The notes below the pieces were generated by a model, which was given only the letters and a program-made list of their open reading frames with translations, did no database searches and was not told the DNA's origin. A stretch of DNA of 25,168 nucleotides from Synergistaceae bacterium (lineage in GTDB: Bacteria > Synergistota > Synergistia > Synergistales > Aminobacteriaceae). The position numbers were made by a program, and so were the translations under genes. The stretch is from contig WRKN01000008.1 in the NCBI GenBank assembly GCA_009778055.1, forward strand, positions 1 through 25,168. Direction: 5' to 3'. Numbering within the stretch: position 1 is the first letter of the stretch; each line of letters opens with the position of its first letter. This document shows, piece by piece, positions 1 to 6,520 of this stretch.

Positions 1-334
1 CAACCGGCACGATGGGATAGACATACCGGTTCCAAATGGTACCCCCATACAGGCCGCGGCGTCCGGCGTCGTTGTAGAAGCCAGGGCATTCAGGGGGTAT
101 GGTTACACCGTGATACTAGACCACAAGAACGGAATGAAAACCCTGTACGCCCACTGTTCAAGATTGGCCGTGGAAAAGGGTGAAAGCGTTGAAAATGGGC
201 AGGTTATCGCCTATGCCGGCAGAACAGGACGCGCAACAAGCCACCATCTCCACTTTGGGGTCATTGTCAATGGAGCTTACCAGAATCCCATGGCGTATCT
301 CGAAAGACCGCAGCAGTTAGCCAGGAGACCTTAA
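1..334 (+). CDS. M23-family metallopeptidase, C-terminal part (5' end outside window)
   Basis: The frame is open from base 2 and ends at TAA 332-334. It encodes the end of a LytM/M23 zinc peptidase, a family that cuts cell-wall peptide cross-links or acts as a catalytically dead activator of amidases. The usual M23 landmarks are visible: HDGIDIPVPNGTPI near the window start (His and Asp zinc ligands), GYGYTVILDH, LYAHCSRL, and the HLHFGV motif carrying the second His pair. The C-terminal NPMAYLERP is typical of the domain end. All catalytic residues visible in this part are intact, so it is probably an active enzyme. Signal peptide and any coiled-coil or LysM part lie upstream and cannot be seen. 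Its stop codon overlaps the stop of the convergent adenosyltransferase gene in a shared TTAA. Confidence 0.9.
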   Translation, partial: NRHDGIDIPVPNGTPIQAAASGVVVEARAFRGYGYTVILDHKNGMKTLYAHCSRLAVEKGESVENGQVIAYAGRTGRATSHHLHFGVIVNGAYQNPMAYLERPQQLARRP

Positions 335-885
335 TTTGGGGTTTCTTTTGCCTTTGGTAACCGTACTGTTTTGTCATACCCGTCCGGCAGGTATTTGTAT
401 GTCAAAATGTAGACGGCGCTGCTCAGACGGTTCAGCGTTTTTATGAGATCAGCCCGGTCAATTTTTCCGTCCTCAGCGGTGAACGCGCGGCACGCGGAAA
501 GCTCCGTTTCTCTGATCTGAGTTCTCAACGAATTGAGCCCTGCCGCAATAACGCCCATAGTGTAGTGAGGCCTTATATGCCCGGTCGCGAAATAGCGCTC
601 CGGATGGTGTGAACGCTCACGTATTTCGTCGCCGTTCATTCCCCAAAGGAACAGGTCATCGCACGTTTTACCGGTTACCTCGCAGGAAAGAACGTCGTAC
701 AGCTTACCCCCTACCTCCTCCAGTTCTTCCACCAAAGACATCAGTTCCTGTCGCTCCGCCAGTATTTGGAGCTCCACCACAAGCGCACACAGCCTGTCGA
801 GCCGCCCCCTGAGTTCCACTCGCGGGTGGGTCTTGTCCACTGCCGTGCCGCCGAACAGAGATGTTTTGTGTTCCTGTTTTTCCAT
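331..885 (-). CDS. Cobalamin adenosyltransferase, EutT-like
   Basis: The 184-aa product resembles the EutT-type ATP:cob(I)alamin adenosyltransferases, which make adenosylcobalamin. Supporting motifs in order are KTHPRVELRGRLDRL near the N-terminus, SHHPERYF, HIRPHYTMGVIAAGLNSLR, RETELSACRAF, and the C-terminal LNRLSSAVYILTY. These correspond to the KTHPRI.FRGKLD, Shnp, LN.LR..RE.EL and LNRLSSA signatures I recall for this family. The HxCC metal motif of some EutT proteins is not seen. Length is normal for the single domain. No ethanolamine-utilization genes are present; the likely client is the B12-dependent methylmalonyl-CoA mutase encoded 4 kb away. Start ATG 883-885 has a good upstream GGAGGA. 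Function is inferred from family; enzyme class fairly sure, physiological partner inferred. Confidence 0.85.
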   Translation of the reverse strand: MEKQEHKTSLFGGTAVDKTHPRVELRGRLDRLCALVVELQILAERQELMSLVEELEEVGGKLYDVLSCEVTGKTCDDLFLWGMNGDEIRERSHHPERYFATGHIRPHYTMGVIAAGLNSLRTQIRETELSACRAFTAEDGKIDRADLIKTLNRLSSAVYILTYKYLPDGYDKTVRLPKAKETPN

Positions 886-892
886 GAAAGTT

Positions 893-981
893 TATCCTCC
901 GGTTATCCAATCGTCACCGTCAATACCTGTAGTATTATTATACAAGGCTTTTCCTGCGTCAGGTGAAACCGGAGGAGGATA
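893..981. promoter_or_regulatory. Divergent promoter region with mirror-image ribosome binding sites
   Basis: The 105-bp gap between the adenosyltransferase and Ro60 genes holds overlapping -10-like boxes: TATAAT read on the minus strand (942-937) and TATTAT on the plus strand (933-938), the latter with a weak -35 (TCGTCA, 911-916, 16-bp spacer). The two Shine-Dalgarno sites are arms of an inverted repeat: TATCCTCCGGTT at 893-904 against AACCGGAGGAGGATA at 967-981, complementary except for three extra bases. Transcription reading through from the left would fold the Ro60 ribosome binding site into a hairpin; initiation at the internal promoter would not, because it excludes the left arm. Confidence 0.45.
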
Positions 982-990
982 CTTAAAGTT

Positions 991-2613
991 ATGAAAAAAT
1001 TCATCAGGAACATGAAAGGCAAAGTCACAAACTTCATGGGCGGTGTTTCATATAAGCTCAATCCTATTGATACGCTCAAAATGATAACGGCGTCCTCCAT
1101 CTTCGGTGAGCCGGCTTACTACAGAGACGGGGAGTTTTCTCCCAAAACCTTGCGGGACTCGATTTTTGAAGTAAACACCTTGTTTGTCCCGTATTCCATT
1201 ACGAGTGACGAATATTTGGGCAAGAAAACGTCGGAAATCATGGAGATCGTGATCGATGAAGCTCTTGATTTTGATTACGAGGCTACCATTCGATGGGCGG
1301 AGGTATTGAGGCACGATTATCTGATGAGGCTCAATCCGCAAGTTATCATGGTGAAGGCGGCATCGCACCCCAACAGGCGTGAATTTACCGATAAAAATCA
1401 AGGGGAGTTCGACAGGCTGAACCAGTCTGTCATGGCTCGCGCGGACGAGCCGGCGGCACAGTTGGCCTATTGGCTTTTCCGAAACAAATCCAAGAATCGC
1501 ATACCGGCCATTCTGAAAAGAAGCTGGGCAAAAAAACTTTCCAGTTGTACCAGATACGAGCTTTTCAAATACCGCAACGCGGGACTGGGCATTATAGACA
1601 CGGTCAGAGTGTGCCACGCCAAAGGTTCTGGTATAGACGAACTCATGAAAACGGGCGCTGTCGCGGTGCAGGACAACTCGGCAACCTGGGAAAAGCTCCG
1701 TTCCGAGGGGCGTTCCTGGCTTGAGATAACCGAACGGATAAATCTTCCCCATATGGCGCTGCTTCGTAATCTCAGGGGGATTTTTGAGGAGGTGGACGAC
1801 GCCTCTTTTTGCGCGGCCTTGATGAGCAGGCTGAAGGACGGCGTTAAGAAAGGCAGGCAATTTCCGTTTCGGTACTGGTCGGCGCTCAAAGCCGTCGAGC
1901 ATTCCCAGGCGCACCACAAAACGACGATAATGAACACATTGGAGGAGTGCATGGACATCGCCACGGAAGAGTTGCCGAGGCTCAGGGGGAAGACCATGTC
2001 CCTGTCCGACAATTCCGGCTCCGCCTGGGGAGCTTTCAATTCCGAGTACGGCAGGGTCACGGTGGCCGAAATCGACAACCTCAGCAGCGTGATAACGGCG
2101 GCGAACTCGGACGAGGGTTACGTGGGCAAGTTCGGCGACGCGCTGATCGTGACCCCGATATTGAAAAGGCGCGGTATTCTGAGCCAGAGCCAGGCAATTT
2201 CCGAAAAACGCGGCATAGATGTGGGACTTTCCACCGAAAATGGCATTTGGATTTTTTTCGACAACGCTGTCAGTAAACGTGAGCATTGGGATAATATCTT
2301 TATATACTCCGACATGCAGGCCGGACATGGCGGCCTTTATGGCACACCGGACGGTATCGCGGAATATTCCAAACAAGGCTTTTCGACACGCGACAGATAC
2401 ATTGACGTGGCAAAAATGATCGCCAAATATCGCGACACGGTCAATTCCAAAGTAAATATCTTTTGCGTCCAGACGGCGGGGTACAACAATGTCAGCATCC
2501 CGGAATACGGCTACAGGACAAATATCATGTATGGATGGACTGGAAAGGAAATACAGTTCGCCAAGGCAATGATAGATTTTTGGGATGAAGTCGACAAAAA
2601 GCCCACAAATTGA
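991..2613 (+). CDS. rsr: Ro60 ortholog (TROVE domain + vWA domain), Rsr-like RNA-binding protein
   Basis: The 540-aa protein is the length of metazoan and bacterial Ro60/Rsr. The N-terminal two-thirds is the alpha-helical HEAT-like TROVE ring that binds misfolded RNA ends and Y RNAs; it contains the family signatures WAEVLRHDYLMRLNPQ, RYELFKYRN and NLPHMALLRNLR. The C-terminal third (from about residue 330) is a von Willebrand A domain with a MIDAS-type DNSGSAWG loop and a SDMQAGHGG strand resembling the Ro60 'SDNM' region. In other bacteria Rsr works with Y RNA and PNPase in RNA turnover and stress recovery; here there is no pnp, rtcA or rtcB neighbour. ATG 991 is preceded by a strong GGAGGAGGA at 971-979. 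A terminator follows 26 bp after the stop, so it is monocistronic. Family call is confident; any RNA partner is unproven. Confidence 0.93.
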   Translation: MKKFIRNMKGKVTNFMGGVSYKLNPIDTLKMITASSIFGEPAYYRDGEFSPKTLRDSIFEVNTLFVPYSITSDEYLGKKTSEIMEIVIDEALDFDYEATIRWAEVLRHDYLMRLNPQVIMVKAASHPNRREFTDKNQGEFDRLNQSVMARADEPAAQLAYWLFRNKSKNRIPAILKRSWAKKLSSCTRYELFKYRNAGLGIIDTVRVCHAKGSGIDELMKTGAVAVQDNSATWEKLRSEGRSWLEITERINLPHMALLRNLRGIFEEVDDASFCAALMSRLKDGVKKGRQFPFRYWSALKAVEHSQAHHKTTIMNTLEECMDIATEELPRLRGKTMSLSDNSGSAWGAFNSEYGRVTVAEIDNLSSVITAANSDEGYVGKFGDALIVTPILKRRGILSQSQAISEKRGIDVGLSTENGIWIFFDNAVSKREHWDNIFIYSDMQAGHGGLYGTPDGIAEYSKQGFSTRDRYIDVAKMIAKYRDTVNSKVNIFCVQTAGYNNVSIPEYGYRTNIMYGWTGKEIQFAKAMIDFWDEVDKKPTN

Positions 2614-2638
2614 CCCCCGTGAATATCGTGAGACGATT

Positions 2639-2661
2639 CGGGCGGGAACACCGCCCGTTTT
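2639..2661 (+). terminator. Rho-independent terminator of the Ro60 gene
   Basis: A perfect 7-bp GC stem, CGGGCGG (2639-2645) and CCGCCCG (2651-2657), with a GAACA loop, is followed by TTTT. It starts 26 bp after the Ro60 stop codon. Confidence 0.85.
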
Positions 2662-2736
2662 CACCATTCGATTAACAGTCGATGTAATCGTCTTACCCGC
2701 TACGGGGATCAGGGAAATTATAATATCGGTTTGGTG
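2662..2736 (+). ncRNA. Candidate small structured RNA between two terminators (speculative Y-RNA-like)
   Basis: This stretch between the Ro60 terminator and the next terminator can form three helices: an outer CACCA (2662-2666) with TGGTG (2732-2736) that can extend through a bulge; an internal CGATTA (2669-2674) with TAATCG (2685-2690); and CCCG (2696-2699) with CGGG (2703-2706). Bacterial Y RNAs are usually encoded beside rsr and have a bulged closing stem, which is why I looked here. I see no convincing promoter and no clear T-arm signature, so this is only a location to test. Confidence 0.15.
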
Positions 2737-2785
2737 GAAAAGCAAACAGCATCGCATTATCAAGCGGTTTTTCACAACTTGAATT

Positions 2786-2815
2786 AATCCCACCGATTAC
2801 ACGGTGGGATTTTTG
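2786..2815. terminator. Bidirectional terminator
   Basis: The stem ATCCCACCG (2787-2795) with CGGTGGGAT (2802-2810) and a 6-nt loop is perfect. It is extended by AA/TT pairs, with a T-run on the plus side (2810-2814) and A/T-rich bases on the minus side. It sits 8 bp past the stop of the minus-strand 4Fe-4S gene and also closes the plus-strand region after Ro60. Confidence 0.8.
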
Positions 2816-2822
2816 CGTGTTG

Positions 2823-3230
2823 CTAACAGCAACCACCAACGCAATCACATTTTGGATTGCCTTGCATCGGGTCAACGGTGAAGTGTTCGGGATACAGACC
2901 AATCGCCGTGCCGCAACATTCCTTTACGCAGATACCACACCGAGTACACTTATCATAGTCAATGATGATTCTGCCGTAGGGAGTGCCGCCACAATCGTAC
3001 AGCGGGTCGTTACTTTCACAACCACCCGCACAGTCGCAACCGCCACCGGGCTTTGTTGACATTGGGGTTAATCCCAATGCTTCACGCTCGTCACAGTTAC
3101 ATTTAAGCGTTTTGTCCAATATCGGAACGTCAACCTCAATGTAAGTAATTGCGTTAAAAGGGCAGAGTTTTATTGCAGTGCAAACATCTTTGCTTGCAAA
3201 ACATCTTCTCATATCTACCACCGGTTTCAT
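2823..3230 (-). CDS. Cys-rich 4Fe-4S dicluster-type ferredoxin-like protein
   Basis: This 135-aa protein has a clear 4Fe-4S ligand set in the C-terminal half (KCTRCGICVKEC, about residues 93-104) and a second, looser cysteine series at the N-terminus (RRCFASKDVC then KLCPFNAI) that resembles a modified cluster site. It is unusually rich in extra cysteines: CNC, GGGCDCAGGCE in the middle and CDCVGGCC at the very C-terminus, which could bind another metal or cluster. It has no signal peptide or membrane segment, so it is probably a cytoplasmic electron carrier or metal-handling protein. ATG 3228-3230 is preceded by GAGAGG and by a near-consensus promoter; it is a single-gene unit. The electron-transfer partner is unknown. 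Confidence 0.8.
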   Translation of the reverse strand: MKPVVDMRRCFASKDVCTAIKLCPFNAITYIEVDVPILDKTLKCNCDEREALGLTPMSTKPGGGCDCAGGCESNDPLYDCGGTPYGRIIIDYDKCTRCGICVKECCGTAIGLYPEHFTVDPMQGNPKCDCVGGCC

Positions 3231-3253
3231 CTTTCAAACCTCTCTTTCAGTTT

Positions 3254-3282
3254 ATTGTAATAATTTTGAACGCTCTTGTCAC
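3254..3282 (-). promoter_or_regulatory. Sigma-70-type promoter of the 4Fe-4S protein gene
   Basis: Read on the minus strand, GTGACA (3282-3277) is followed by a 17-bp spacer and TACAAT (3259-3254), each box 5/6 to consensus. It lies 24 bp upstream of the start codon and nothing else is encoded in this gap. Confidence 0.7.
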
Positions 3283-3360
3283 CGTCATTGTTTAGAAACA
3301 AACAAAACGTCATAGCGTAGACCCAGACGAGGATTTTACCACCTCGTTACAACGTATTTT

Positions 3361-3467
3361 TAGATAGTGTCGTCACGATATATCTGATAGAGTGTGGAAA
3401 ATCTTGGACCGCTGTGCAGATCAGGTGTATTGCTCTTTGGGCTAATATCTTGTGACGACACTATCTA
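3361..3467. mobile_element. 107-bp MITE-like element with 16-bp perfect terminal inverted repeats and TA ends
   Basis: The ends TAGATAGTGTCGTCAC (3361-3376) and GTGACGACACTATCTA (3452-3467) are exact reverse complements, with further imperfect complementarity inside (GATAT and ATATC offset by two bases). The outermost TA on each side looks like a duplicated TA target, as made by IS630/Tc1-mariner-type transposases, leaving a 103-bp core with 14-bp inverted repeats. It has no reading frame of note, so it is non-autonomous. The right end supplies the TAG stop codon of meaB; removing one TA plus the core would restore an uninterrupted TAA stop. No second copy is in the window. Confidence 0.75.
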
Positions 3468-4391
3468 GCCTCTAAGAAAAAAAGTAATGTCGGACAAAAT
3501 AATATCGGCTGCGGAATAGGGGTCGAGTTGTCGGTTTAGAACGAGCGGCAGAATTTCGTTTTGCCGCTTTGCCCATAGGCGTCTTGCCGACTCGGAAATA
3601 CGTTCGGCGAGTATTTCTTCTATCTTGGAACACATCCGCGCCGCTTCGCGCAATTTTCCCGGTTCGCCCTCCCGGACGCGCTCCCAATGTGAACGGAGTT
3701 CCGCGCCAAGCTCCGGCACTCCATCCCCCGTTTCAGCGACCGTTTTGACGACTGCGGATATCCTGTTTATCGCGCGCACCTCGTTCACCACGCGATCCGC
3801 CCCCGGTTTGTCCGCCTTGTTTACGACAAAAATATCGGCAATCTCCATTATCCCGGCCTTCATCGCCTGCACGTCGTCTCCCAGCCCCGGCGCCAGAATC
3901 ACGCATACTGTATCCGCCACCCGCATGACGTCAATTTCGGACTGTCCCACCCCAACGGTTTCAATGATGACGATACCGAACCCGCACGCGTCTAAAATCG
4001 AGGCCGCTTCGCGGGTTCCCCGGCTCAATCCCCCCAGTGAGCCGCGGGCGGCTAGGCTTCGCATATAAACTCCCTCGTCGGCCGTGTGACGCTGCATACG
4101 CAGCCGGTCGGCCAATATGGCCCCTCCGGTGTAGGGGCTGGAAGGGTCAATGGCAAGCACCCCTACCTTAACGCCGCCGCGCTCGCGAAAATGCTCTATC
4201 AGTTTGTCGGCGAGCGTGCTCTTACCCGCTCCAGGGCTCCCGGTCACGCCAATAATCCACGTCCTGCCAATATACGGGTAAAGCTCCTTCATAAAAGAAT
4301 CTATTCCGTCGGCCCTGTCTTCGGCCATTGAAATCAGCCGGGCCATCGCCCGTATGTCGCCGGACAAAGCCCTTTCGGTCAGCTTATGCAC
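3465..4391 (-). CDS. meaB: Methylmalonyl-CoA mutase-associated GTPase MeaB (ArgK family)
   Basis: The 308-aa protein is a G3E-family P-loop GTPase that loads adenosylcobalamin onto methylmalonyl-CoA mutase and protects or ejects damaged cofactor. Visible motifs are the Walker A GSPGAGKST (residues 51-59), the ETVGVGQSEIDV switch segment, NKADKPGAD for guanine specificity, and family-typical VLAIDPSSPYTGGAILADR and RSLAARGSLGGLS. Length is normal, so the transposon at its 3' end has not removed a domain. The start is GTG 4389-4391, 9 bp after the stop of the B12-binding subunit gene, with an AAGGG site overlapping that stop: coupled translation in the mutase operon. Its TAG stop comes from the end of the inserted MITE. 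Confidence 0.95.
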   Translation of the reverse strand: MHKLTERALSGDIRAMARLISMAEDRADGIDSFMKELYPYIGRTWIIGVTGSPGAGKSTLADKLIEHFRERGGVKVGVLAIDPSSPYTGGAILADRLRMQRHTADEGVYMRSLAARGSLGGLSRGTREAASILDACGFGIVIIETVGVGQSEIDVMRVADTVCVILAPGLGDDVQAMKAGIMEIADIFVVNKADKPGADRVVNEVRAINRISAVVKTVAETGDGVPELGAELRSHWERVREGEPGKLREAARMCSKIEEILAERISESARRLWAKRQNEILPLVLNRQLDPYSAADIILSDITFFLRG

Positions 4392-4400
4392 AGGCAGCCC

Positions 4401-4814
4401 TTAATTGATTTTGGCCGCCACGGTTTTTTCGAGCCATTCTATCGCCGAGGAGGTTGGGGCCCCCGGGCCGAAGATAGCCCCCGCCCCCATCTCCAGAAGA
4501 CCAGGAATGTCGTCCTCCGGTATTACACCGCCGCCGAAAACCAGAATGTCGGAGGCGTTTTTTTCCTTGAGCAGGTCAATCACACGCTTAAAATAAAATT
4601 GATGAGCGCCGGAAAGAATACTGATACCTATGCCGTCCGCGTCCTCCTGAATGGCTGTCGTCACTATCTGCTCAGGAGTCTGGCGCAGGCCCGTGTATAT
4701 AACCTCCATTCCGGCGTCCCGAAGCGCGCGCGCTATCACCTTAGCCCCCCTGTCATGGCCGTCCAGCCCGGGCTTGGCGATGACAACGCGGATTTTTTTA
4801 CCACTTTCGGACAT
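4401..4814 (-). CDS. Methylmalonyl-CoA mutase, small B12-binding subunit
   Basis: This 137-aa protein is a stand-alone cobalamin-binding domain, equivalent to the C-terminal domain of one-piece mutases. The lower axial His lies in GLDGHDRGAKV near residue 20 (DxHxxG motif). Downstream ISILSGAHQFYF and VFGGGVIPEDDI match the conserved SSLAAGH and GGVIP/D segments around the B12 tail. I chose ATG 4812-4814 (MSESGKK) rather than an upstream in-frame ATG at 4886, because the upstream start would overlap the preceding gene and a strong GGAGGGG stands just before 4814. It lies 17 bp after the large-subunit gene and 9 bp before meaB. Together with the large subunit it forms the two-polypeptide enzyme interconverting methylmalonyl-CoA and succinyl-CoA. 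Confidence 0.95.
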   Translation of the reverse strand: MSESGKKIRVVIAKPGLDGHDRGAKVIARALRDAGMEVIYTGLRQTPEQIVTTAIQEDADGIGISILSGAHQFYFKRVIDLLKEKNASDILVFGGGVIPEDDIPGLLEMGAGAIFGPGAPTSSAIEWLEKTVAAKIN

Positions 4815-4831
4815 GGCCCCCTCCCCTCCCC

Positions 4832-6505
4832 TTACAGAACTATGTTCTCCACGTACTCGCCAAATTCTTCGCGCAGTACGCCGCAAATCTCGCCTTCCGT
4901 GGCGTATACGCGCACAGCGTCCAGGATCAGCGGCATCAGGTTGGCGTTTTCGTCGCGCGCGCCCTCGCGTATGCTCTCCAGCCTTTCTTTAACGGCCACG
5001 TTACCGCGTTCCGAGCGGAGTTTTTTCAGCTTGCCGATCTGACGCTCCTCGACCGACGCGTCCACGCGTAAAAGTTTTCGCGCGGCCGCATCGGACTCCT
5101 TCGTCTGAAATTGATTGACGCCCACCACAACCGTGTCCTTGGATTCAACGGCTTTCTGGTACTCGTAAGCGGCGTCCTGAATCTGCTTTTGCGGGTATCC
5201 CTTCTCGATGGCGGCCAGCATACCGCCCATATTGTCTATTTTCTCGATGTAGTCCATAGCCCCGGCTTCAATTTCGTCGGTAAGTTTTTCAATGGCGTAG
5301 CTGCCCGCCAAAGGGTCAATGGTGTTGGTGACGCCGCTTTCATACGCTATAACCTGCTGAGTGCGGAGAGCTGTCTCAACGCTTTTCTCGGTAGGCAGAG
5401 CCAAAGCCTCGTCCATGCTGTTGGTGTGCAGGGACTGCGTGCCGCCCAGAACCGCGGCCAAAGCCTGCAATGTAACGCGGATGACGTTGTTTTCGGGCTG
5501 CTGGGCAGTAAGGGTGCAGCCGGCGGTCTGGGTGTGGAAGCGCAGCATCTGGGCCTTGGGGTTTTTCGTCCCGAACCGCTCTTTCATGATACTGGCCCAA
5601 AGACGCCGGGCGGCGCGGTACTTCGCGATCTCCTCCAGGAAATCGTTGTGGGCGTTGAAGAAAAAAGAAAGCCGCTCACCGAACACGTCGGGATCAAGCC
5701 CCTTTTTGCGGGCGGCCTCCACGTACGCTATACCGTCCGCCAGAGTGAACGCCACCTCCTGGATGGCGGTGCTTCCCGCTTCGCGTATGTGGTAGCCGGA
5801 TATCGATATGGTGTTCCACCTGGGAATCTCCCGTCCGCAGAAATCGAAAATATCCGTGATGAGGCGCATTGATGGATGAGGCGGGAAGATGTAAGTTCCG
5901 CGCGCCATGTACTCTTTAAGGATGTCGTTTTGAATAGTGCCGGAAAGCTCGCTGGTTTTCACGCCCTGTTTTTCGCCGACGCAGATGTACATAGCCAGCA
6001 GAACCGCCGCGGGGGCGTTGATCGTCATTGACGTGGAAACCTTGTCCAGGGGAATTTGGTCGAACAGTATCTCCATGTCGGCCAGGCTGTCGATGGCCAC
6101 TCCCACCTTGCCGCACTCACCGGCTGCCATAGGGTGATCCGTGTCGTATCCGATCTGGGTCGGCAGGTCAAACGCGACGGAAAGCCCGGTAGTGCCGCGT
6201 TCCAACAGGTAGCGGTAACGCGCGTTGGACTCCTCCGCCGTGGCAAAACCCGAATACTGGCGCATAGTCCAAAAACGCCCGCGGTACATCGTAGGCTGCA
6301 CGCCCCTGGTAAACGGATACTCTCCGGGAAAGCCTATATGCCCGGCGTATTCGTGTCCGGCTATGGATTCCGGGTCGTAAAGCCTCTCCAGAGGAATACC
6401 TCCGCCGGTAGTAAACTCGGCGCGGCGCTCGGCGTTTTTCCGCAGCGCCTTATCCGCCTTGTCTTCGTAACGCGCCTTAGCTTCGTTAAAACCAGCGTCC
6501 TCCAT
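4832..6505 (-). CDS. Methylmalonyl-CoA mutase, large catalytic subunit
   Basis: The 557-aa protein is the TIM-barrel substrate domain of a split methylmalonyl-CoA mutase. Recognised segments include PFTRGVQPTMYRGRFWTMRQYSGFATAEESN, partly the acyl-CoA-contacting loop, TGLSVAFDLPTQIGYD, PLDKVSTSMTINAPA, HIREAGSTAIQEVAFTLADG and AVLGGTQSLHTNSMDEALALPTE. It ends where one-piece enzymes continue into the B12 domain, which is supplied by the next gene. ATG 6503-6505 has a GGAGG site 7 bp upstream. Its gene starts 15 bp after the exported TPR/propeller gene, so all four genes are probably co-transcribed. It needs adenosylcobalamin, consistent with the adenosyltransferase in this window. No methylmalonyl-CoA epimerase or decarboxylase is encoded here. 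Confidence 0.96.
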   Translation of the reverse strand: MEDAGFNEAKARYEDKADKALRKNAERRAEFTTGGGIPLERLYDPESIAGHEYAGHIGFPGEYPFTRGVQPTMYRGRFWTMRQYSGFATAEESNARYRYLLERGTTGLSVAFDLPTQIGYDTDHPMAAGECGKVGVAIDSLADMEILFDQIPLDKVSTSMTINAPAAVLLAMYICVGEKQGVKTSELSGTIQNDILKEYMARGTYIFPPHPSMRLITDIFDFCGREIPRWNTISISGYHIREAGSTAIQEVAFTLADGIAYVEAARKKGLDPDVFGERLSFFFNAHNDFLEEIAKYRAARRLWASIMKERFGTKNPKAQMLRFHTQTAGCTLTAQQPENNVIRVTLQALAAVLGGTQSLHTNSMDEALALPTEKSVETALRTQQVIAYESGVTNTIDPLAGSYAIEKLTDEIEAGAMDYIEKIDNMGGMLAAIEKGYPQKQIQDAAYEYQKAVESKDTVVVGVNQFQTKESDAAARKLLRVDASVEERQIGKLKKLRSERGNVAVKERLESIREGARDENANLMPLILDAVRVYATEGEICGVLREEFGEYVENIVL

Positions 6506-6520
6506 TTTACCCTCCTTAAC

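Noticed and set aside
1048..2793. Long open frame (581 codons) on the minus strand opposite the Ro60 gene
   Set aside because: It has no domain-like sequence and is explained by codon bias of the plus-strand gene, whose TROVE and vWA motifs are clear.
3327..3347. ACGAGG/CCTCGT hairpin downstream of meaB as the original terminator
   Set aside because: No T-run follows on the minus strand, and the stem is only 6 bp with a 9-nt loop.
5111..5872. 253-codon plus-strand frame opposite the mutase large subunit
   Set aside because: Antisense shadow of a strongly conserved mutase; no ribosome binding site or recognisable protein features.
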